A program made the translations under genes and the position numbers. Under the pieces are notes generated by a model. That model searched no databases. It saw only the letters and a list, made by a program, of their open reading frames with translations, and was not told the origin of the DNA. From Conus ventricosus (Eukaryota; Mollusca; Gastropoda; Neogastropoda; Conidae), in contig CM031604.1 of assembly GCA_018398815.1 (NCBI GenBank), positions 57,891,154-57,903,671 on the forward strand: a DNA stretch of 12,518 nucleotides. Reading direction: 5' to 3'. This document shows, piece by piece, positions 7,950 through 12,518 of this stretch (position 1 is its first letter; each line of letters opens with the position of its first letter).

Positions 7950-8324
7950 TCATTGCAATAAATGAAAAAAGACAACGAAGACGAGGATTCATTTTTAGTT
8001 CAGTTTACACAATATGACGGACGTTTAAAAAAAGAAAAAAGAAAACTAATGCGGGTATAGAGCACAGACATTGTTTCCATTTATTGATTTGGACGGTGTT
8101 TGTAGATCTGATAAACAGGTGACAGAGGGAAAATAAAAGTGCAGTTACGTGATATCATCCGCTTCGTCACATACACACACACGCGCGCGCTTCCCCCTGA
8201 CAGACACAAGCACTGGTGTGATCTAGTTATACGAAGAGAAATGAATATTCACTTTAAACAATAAGGAGAAGAAGTAAACTATTGAGCATGCGTTCGCTTC
8301 ACATTCGCTTTAGCTGTTTGTGTG

Positions 8325-8328
<4 letters not shown>
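7950..8328. other. Non-coding stretch with a short (AC)/(GC) run
   Basis: Plain sequence apart from ATACACACACACGCGCGCGC at about 8171-8190, another alternating purine-pyrimidine run. No gene is seen. Confidence 0.5.
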
Positions 8329-8375
<47 letters not shown>

Positions 8376-8387
8376 TCTCTCTCTCTC

Positions 8388-8421
<34 letters not shown>
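8329..8421 (+). repeat. Compound (CT)n-(TG)n microsatellite
   Basis: CT repeats (8329-8387, interrupted near 8369-8376) are followed by TG repeats (8392-8421). Ser/Leu- and Cys/Val-rich frames across them are repeat translations. Confidence 0.95.
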
Positions 8422-8422
<1 letters not shown>

Positions 8423-8496
8423 TGTGTGATTTTTATGATTCAAGATATTTTCTGTCTTCATATTCGTCCCAGCGACTCCCCTCTTCCGCCACTCCA

Positions 8497-8499
<3 letters not shown>

Positions 8500-8538
<39 letters not shown>

Positions 8539-8564
8539 GCGCGCGCGCGCGTGCGTGCGTGGGT
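8500..8564 (+). repeat. Compound (GT)19-(CG)7-(GTGC)n microsatellite
   Basis: GT runs at 8500-8537 continue directly into CG at 8538-8551 and GTGC at 8551-8560. This is about 60 bases of almost perfect purine-pyrimidine alternation and strongly Z-DNA-prone. Confidence 0.95.
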
Positions 8565-8803
8565 GCGTAATGATTGGTTAAAAGATTTTTTTTTCCCAGT
8601 TGATCACAACCATTCGCTGTGATCGAGCCGCTGTTCCATTTCAAATTTTAGATCAACAGTTTTCAGACACGTTCCGCCATAACATTGTTAAAAACAAAAC
8701 TACGAAACTGCGTAAGCTTGGAGGAACTGAACGTCACCGGCATGAAAACCCACTTTAGGAGACGCATGCTCTCCTACCACGTCTACCCCATTACACCACA
8801 CAA

Positions 8804-8805
<2 letters not shown>
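8565..8805. other. Non-coding spacer
   Basis: Mixed sequence with no recognisable gene. The small frame at 8685-8882 runs into the CA repeat. Confidence 0.4.
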
Positions 8806-8837
<32 letters not shown>

Positions 8838-8875
8838 GCACGCACACACGCATGCACACAACCACACCACACACT
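8806..8875 (+). repeat. (AC)n microsatellite with degenerate right flank
   Basis: Perfect AC runs to about 8834. It then continues as CA/CACG/CATG variants to about 8875. Confidence 0.93.
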
Positions 8876-8932
8876 TTTTTAACCAAGCCACTCGCAACAA
8901 GCTGACACCGCCAACCCCGAGCACTTGAGAAA

Positions 8933-8933
<1 letters not shown>

Positions 8934-8964
<31 letters not shown>
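8934..8964 (+). repeat. (AG)n microsatellite
   Basis: About 31 bases of AG with an A-rich break near the right end. Confidence 0.93.
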
Positions 8965-9089
8965 TGTGGTTTTCAGCCAAGCCGCTTTGTGCGTGCTTCC
9001 AGCGACGAACGACCGCTATGATTAATTGACGACCGGCCGTTTTGTCTGGCTCGTCCTGCTAACTTATTTACTGGCCCAACTTAAAAGAC

Positions 9090-9190
9090 ATCACACGAGA
9101 AAAGCAAGCGGCTCCTTGCCTTGGCCTCGCCTGCTTAGTCCCGCTTAGCTTTGGATGGGAAACCCCGTGAGGTATCTCGTGTGGAAGTGT
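9090..9190 (+). pseudogene. Possible 5S rRNA-derived relic (5S pseudogene or 5S-type SINE head)
   Basis: CGCTTAGCTTTGGATGGGAA (9142-9161) followed by ACCCC-TGAGG-TAT-CGTG resembles the 3' half of animal 5S rRNA, including the C-box of the internal promoter (TTGG-ATGGG-nn-ACC-n-C). I count roughly 14 of 18 C-box positions matching, compared from memory of the 5S consensus. ATCAC...AAAAGCAA (9090-9108) resembles the A-box region (ATCACCGAAGTTAAGCAA), but is separated from the 3' part by about 20-25 extra bases. If real it is decayed and interrupted, so not a working 5S gene. It could be the promoter head of a 5S-derived SINE. No T-run terminator follows at the expected place. A chance match remains possible. 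Confidence 0.35.
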
Positions 9191-9535
9191 GTGTGTGTGC
9201 GCGTCTCTTCTTGCCTTTTTCTTCGCCTCGTTTTTTTTTTCCCTTCCTTGGCGTTTCTCCGCGACAAATTAGCTCCGCTTTTAATCTGTCGTTTTTGTTT
9301 TGTTTGGTGTTTTTTTTCTTAAATCTCTCTCTCTCTCATCTCTCTTTCTGTCTCTTCGTGTTGTGTGTGCGTGTGCGTGCGTGTGCGTGCGTGTGTGTGT
9401 GTGTGTGTGTGTGCGGTGGCCGGGTGTGGGTGGCGCTGTGGTGTGTGTTTTGTGCGTGTGGTGGGGTGTGCGTGTGTGTGTATGTTTGTGGCGCGTAGCG
9501 CGCGTGTGTGCGTGTGTGTTGGGGTGTCGGGGGGC
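9185..9535 (+). repeat. GT-rich region with (GT)n/(GTGC)n core
   Basis: A short GT run (9187-9201) and a C/T-rich middle (9205-9360, with CT repeats near 9325-9342) precede an interrupted GT/GTGC tract (9362-9413). GT/GGT-rich sequence then continues to about 9530, ending in GGGGTGTCGGGGGGCGGGG. Cys/Val-rich frames on the plus strand are repeat translations. Confidence 0.88.
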
Positions 9536-9713
9536 GGGGCAGGGAGGAGCGGAGTTGCTAAGTTGGAAGGAAGGGGATGTGGGAGGTTACAGAATCTCTA
9601 CACCCTTCCGGGATAATGACTTCATTCTCTGTCACTCGCAGCACGTTGGATAAATGACGTTTTGAACACGAAGGAATGCGCATCATGCGCTCACACACGA
9701 ATCACACATAACG
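9536..9713. other. Short non-coding spacer
   Basis: Mixed sequence with no gene recognised. Confidence 0.4.
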
Positions 9714-9755
9714 GAGAGAGAGAGAGAGAGAGAGAGGAAGGAGAGAGAGAGAGAA
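9714..9755 (+). repeat. (GA)n microsatellite, interrupted
   Basis: GA runs are broken once by GGAAGG at about 9735-9741. The block is an all-purine tract. Confidence 0.93.
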
Positions 9756-9897
9756 GCTTTTATATTGATCATTTTCGTTTTGACAAGTGTGCGTTACTTA
9801 TATTCACATACACCCCCTGATCCTTCTGCTTTATGTGTTACAGCTAAATAAAGCCACTGTACAAATGACGAAGGAACAATTTGCCTGCACTTGTTCT

Positions 9898-9900
9898 CCC

Positions 9901-9948
<48 letters not shown>
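9898..9948 (+). repeat. Poly(C)20 joined to (CA)16
   Basis: C at 9898-9917 passes directly into CA at 9917-9948. The fusion suggests the CA repeat grew from the edge of the C tract or the reverse. Confidence 0.95.
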
Positions 9949-9949
<1 letters not shown>

Positions 9950-10075
9950 CATCCAAACATAGTCCATGAACGCGAAAATGATGAGGTCTGTCGTTGTCAC
10001 CACTGTGAACCGATTCGCTTCAGCTCCCATTAAAAAGGGAGCTCTCTAATAGTGCAATTTTCTGTGCATGAAAAG
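9949..10075. other. Short non-coding spacer
   Basis: No gene is recognised. AGCTCCC (10022) and GGGAGCT (10037) form a small inverted pair around an ATTAAAAA loop. Confidence 0.4.
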
Positions 10076-10265
10076 ATTTTTTTTTCTCTTTCTTTTTTTT
10101 CTTCTTCTTCTTTTTTTTAAATGTTTAACCGACAGTTCCCATCACCCCTCCTTTCCGAACACCCGTTTTTGTCCCCCCCCCCCCCCCCCCTCCATCCCCC
10201 CTCTCTTTTCTCTGTTTTGAAATCTCGTCCTACCTCCCCCTCTCCCACCCCATCCCCCTTCTTCC
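10076..10265 (+). repeat. Pyrimidine-rich region with (TTC)n and poly(C)18
   Basis: T/C-only runs with TTC repeats (about 10078-10118) are followed, after a short break, by a CT/CCC-rich block (10137-10265) containing C18 at 10173-10190. The Gly-rich minus-strand frame here is compositional. Confidence 0.85.
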
Positions 10266-10559
10266 ACCATATTTGTGAGTTTGCTTGATTGATCTGCACT
10301 GACTTAATCATTCAAATACTCAAGCTTTATTTCCTAGCAATTCTTTTTCAAAATTCATACTCCTATTAATCTAATTTCATTTTATTCATGCTTTGTGGTT
10401 GGTAGTTTTTCATTTTCGGACGCTCTCTCTCTCTCTGCCTCGTTTCCTGTTCTTGTATTTATTTGTGTCTCTGTTCAATTATTGTCAAAACCCGGCATGA
10501 ACAGTAGGGAAATTTCTCACTATAGAGGTTCGTGAAACGTGTCAGGTTTTCTTCGGACT
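10266..10559. other. Non-coding AT-rich stretch
   Basis: A short CT run lies at about 10423-10436. Otherwise this is plain AT-rich sequence with no gene seen. Confidence 0.5.
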
Positions 10560-10573
10560 CCCCCCCCCCCCTT

Positions 10574-10638
<65 letters not shown>
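10560..10638 (+). repeat. Poly(C)12 joined to a long (CT)n
   Basis: C12 at 10560-10571 is followed by CT repeats to 10638 with one CC break near 10585. It is an all-pyrimidine tract of about 79 bases. A 156-codon minus-strand frame (10459-10929) crosses this and the next CA block and is a repeat translation. Confidence 0.95.
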
Positions 10639-10639
<1 letters not shown>

Positions 10640-10765
10640 ACTCGTGCACACACACGCACAGCACTGCACATACAAGCATGCGCGCTCGCACCTAATATGT
10701 TTGTGTCTACCAAATGAACTATCTGTAATTGAGCATTCACCTTAGTTGGAGCTTGTTGTGTGCCA

Positions 10766-10902
10766 TGCGCACGAGCGCGCACGCACGCGCACACACACAC
10801 ACACACACACAAACATGCATATGCATACGCACGCACACAGCACGCTAAAACACACACACAAACACACACACACACCACACACACACACACACACACACCA
10901 CA
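10766..10902 (+). repeat. Interrupted (AC)n/(GCAC)n cluster
   Basis: GCGC/GCAC repeats lead to AC runs at about 10790-10811, then an ATGCATATGCAT interruption, then AC runs to about 10900. Frames on both strands are repeat translations. Confidence 0.93.
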
Positions 10903-11182
10903 GACCCCAAAGAATAACATCGTCAACAATAATGCAGAACAAGATTAAAAAAAAAACACCGCAAGTTAAAACCAAAAACGTAGGCAAGTTTGAAATAACT
11001 TGGCTTGAGATGATTTGTTGTGATTAAACGATGATGCTTAGTATTACTGTTGCTAATACTGACTCTTTTTCAACGAGATTTTATTTTTCTGAATGAATGT
11101 AACAGTTTGATGCTTGTGACAATGCCCAGCATGCCTTTCTGCTTCAGAGGCTTTATGTAAACTTTGCTCTCGGTTCGGGTCT

Positions 11183-11185
<3 letters not shown>
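10903..11185. other. Non-coding stretch, nothing recognised
   Basis: AT-rich mixed sequence between two CA clusters. No gene or repeat is visible. Confidence 0.5.
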
Positions 11186-11241
<56 letters not shown>

Positions 11242-11308
11242 ACCACGCGCACGCACGCACACACACACACACACACATATACACACGCACACACACATAC
11301 ACAGACAG

Positions 11309-11340
<32 letters not shown>

Positions 11341-11392
11341 GCCCGCACGCACCGTCTCTCTCCCTCTCTCCCACTCTCTCTCTGACAGATAA
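11186..11392 (+). repeat. Long compound (CA)n cluster ending in (CT)n
   Basis: CA at 11186-11241 is nearly perfect. It is followed by CGCAC variants, further CA, CAGACAGACA, CA again, GCACGCCC and finally CTCTCTCC to about 11392. At roughly 200 bases it is the longest CA-type block in the window. Confidence 0.95.
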
Positions 11393-11563
11393 GCTCTTAT
11401 CTCCGTCTCGCCAGACAGAGCACAGCAGTTCCGTGAAGGACCTCACCAACATGCTAATAAAGAACGCCCATGCAGTCAGATCCTGTAGCCTATGTCATCT
11501 TCCGCCCTCTGGCCTCGGAGAATATTTGATGGGCACGGCGCGATGGCCAATACGCAGACTGGG
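11393..11563. other. Short non-coding spacer
   Basis: Mixed sequence with no gene recognised. Confidence 0.4.
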
Positions 11564-11585
11564 ATTTATTTATTTATTTATTTAA
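11564..11585 (+). repeat. (ATTT)n tetranucleotide repeat
   Basis: About five ATTT units lie within GGATTTATT...TTTAAAC. Confidence 0.9.
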
Positions 11586-11696
11586 ACTCGAGCCGCTCTG
11601 TATTAAAACGACGCGCTCTCACCCGGGAGAAACCGCCCGAATTTAAGACAGAGAGAAAAGAAAGAAAAGCCGTTGTGACGATGAAATTCGGCAATG

Positions 11697-12130
11697 CAGC
11701 AGAACACAACACAACATAATATGAAACAATACTTTAAGATACAAAACAATGCAATACTATACGATGGAATACGATGCAAGACGATACAATATAATGTAAT
11801 ACAATACGGTACATAATTATGTAATGCAAGACGGTACAATCTTATGCAATGCAGTACCTGATACATTAATGTATGACACCGCTGTGGCACGAAATTGATC
11901 GACACAATTCCATTAAACACACAATGCCAGACAATCAATCCGAAGACAATACAATAAAATACCATACAATGTAATAAATACAACGCAATACGTTTCAGTA
12001 CGACATATGGCAATACAAAACATACATATAAGTTACGATGCAAATAAAAATCGATGCAACAGGATAGCATACAATGTAATAAAAGTCAATACGATACTGT
12101 ACAAAATGATACGATTCAATTCAATCTAGC
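11697..12130 (+). repeat. Degenerate pentanucleotide array (AATAC/GATAC/AATGC)n
   Basis: Over more than 400 bases the plus strand repeats 5-base words close to AATAC, GATAC, AATGC and AAGAC, with substitutions and breaks (for example 11857-11945). On the minus strand the repeat (GTATT)n cycles through the codons Val-Leu-Tyr-Cys-Ile in every frame without a stop. This explains the 155-codon minus-strand frame at 11603-12070, rich in exactly those residues. I do not regard that frame as a gene. Confidence 0.88.
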
Positions 12131-12148
12131 CATCGATTGAACCCAGAA

Positions 12149-12152
12149 ACAC

Positions 12153-12201
<49 letters not shown>

Positions 12202-12202
12202 A
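12149..12202 (+). repeat. (AC)n microsatellite
   Basis: About 27 AC units with one early CG interruption. Confidence 0.95.
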
Positions 12203-12235
12203 CTTATACTGGCGGTACAGCCACACGGCAAACTA

Positions 12236-12322
12236 GGGATGGATGGTTGGACGGACGGACGGAGGGATGGGATGAACGGACGGATGGATATACGTGCACG
12301 GATAAATGGACGGACGGATGAC
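12236..12322 (+). repeat. (GGAC/GGAT)n tetranucleotide array
   Basis: GGAY tetramers with several length changes run to about 12322, interrupted near 12285-12305 by TATACGTGCACGGATAAAT. They lie 30 bases after the (AC)n block. Confidence 0.92.
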
Positions 12323-12518
12323 GGCTGTAATCACATATGGTGAGAGCACCCCTTTCCGGAACAGCCGAGACTTGGCGAGGCTGGCATGACTGAGCTGGCT
12401 GCAAGTGCCAGTTGTATAAGACTAAACCTCTCTAGCTCCTCTCGTCAAGTTGGCGGATGAGCGTGTTTGAAGTGGTAGGAAACACCTCGGTTACATGTGT
12501 CTCCTTCAGTGCTTTTTT
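12323..12518. other. Non-repetitive right end, nothing recognised
   Basis: Mixed sequence with balanced composition. CTGGCA (12381-12386) and TGCCAG (12406-12411) form an inverted pair around 19 bases. No gene can be assigned. Confidence 0.45.

Noticed and set aside
10459..10929. 156-codon minus-strand open frame
   Set aside because: It consists of Cys/Val runs from GT repeats and Arg/Glu runs from GA repeats, with no domain.
11603..12070. 155-codon minus-strand open frame
   Set aside because: It is explained by the stop-free 5-base repeat. Its residues are mostly the V/L/Y/C/I cycle expected from (GTATT)n.
12381..12411. CTGGCA/TGCCAG inverted pair
   Set aside because: Six-base arms around 19 bases are expected by chance in a window of this size.

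Overview
The window looks like intergenic DNA from a large, repeat-rich animal genome, most likely a marine invertebrate. A mollusc such as a gastropod fits the style, but no gene here fixes the species. The signs are very dense and long dinucleotide microsatellites (CA/GT, GA/CT, TA, CG), recurrent poly(C) tracts of 12-28 bases, several unrelated tandem repeat families, and no long non-repetitive open frame. There is no bacterial-style gene layout, ribosome binding site, CRISPR array or insertion sequence. I found no confident protein-coding gene, no intact tRNA or rRNA, and no operon. Nearly all the longer open frames are translations of tandem repeats.

Layout: 1-700 is plain non-coding sequence. 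About 700-1375 is a decaying ~25-bp minisatellite, best preserved at 987-1275. 1650-1790 is GC/GT-alternating DNA and 1917-2031 is G-rich. 2338-2400 is a pure purine tract that runs up to a 100-N assembly gap (2419-2518). 2519-4250 is a satellite array with a 41-bp monomer, clean at its right end and progressively shortened and homopolymer-rich toward the gap. 4471-4548 is a G/GA tract. 4640-4925 is the most information-rich, CpG-rich, non-repetitive segment, with two dyad-symmetric motifs, and is the best candidate for a regulatory element. 4957-6050 is AT-rich and holds a 61-bp tandem duplication. 6238-6573 is a 7-copy, 47-bp tandem repeat. 6843-7052 is a compound microsatellite whose (CA)-(TA)-(GT) core is a long self-complementary palindrome.

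7100-8000 carries two weak internal-exon candidates on opposite strands (7177-7351 plus; 7761-7946 minus), each with splice-like borders. 8329-8964 is a series of microsatellites. About 9090-9190 resembles a decayed 5S rRNA-derived sequence, possibly the head of a 5S-type SINE. 9360-11392 is mostly GT, GA, CT, CA and C tracts separated by plain sequence. 11697-12130 is a degenerate pentanucleotide array that produces a spurious 155-codon frame. 12149-12322 is (AC)n followed by a GGAY tetranucleotide repeat. The last ~200 bases are plain sequence.

I see no new multi-gene system. The observations most worth checking are the gap-linked decay of the satellite, the twin-dyad CpG-rich element, the 5S-like relic, the palindromic microsatellite, and the two exon candidates.
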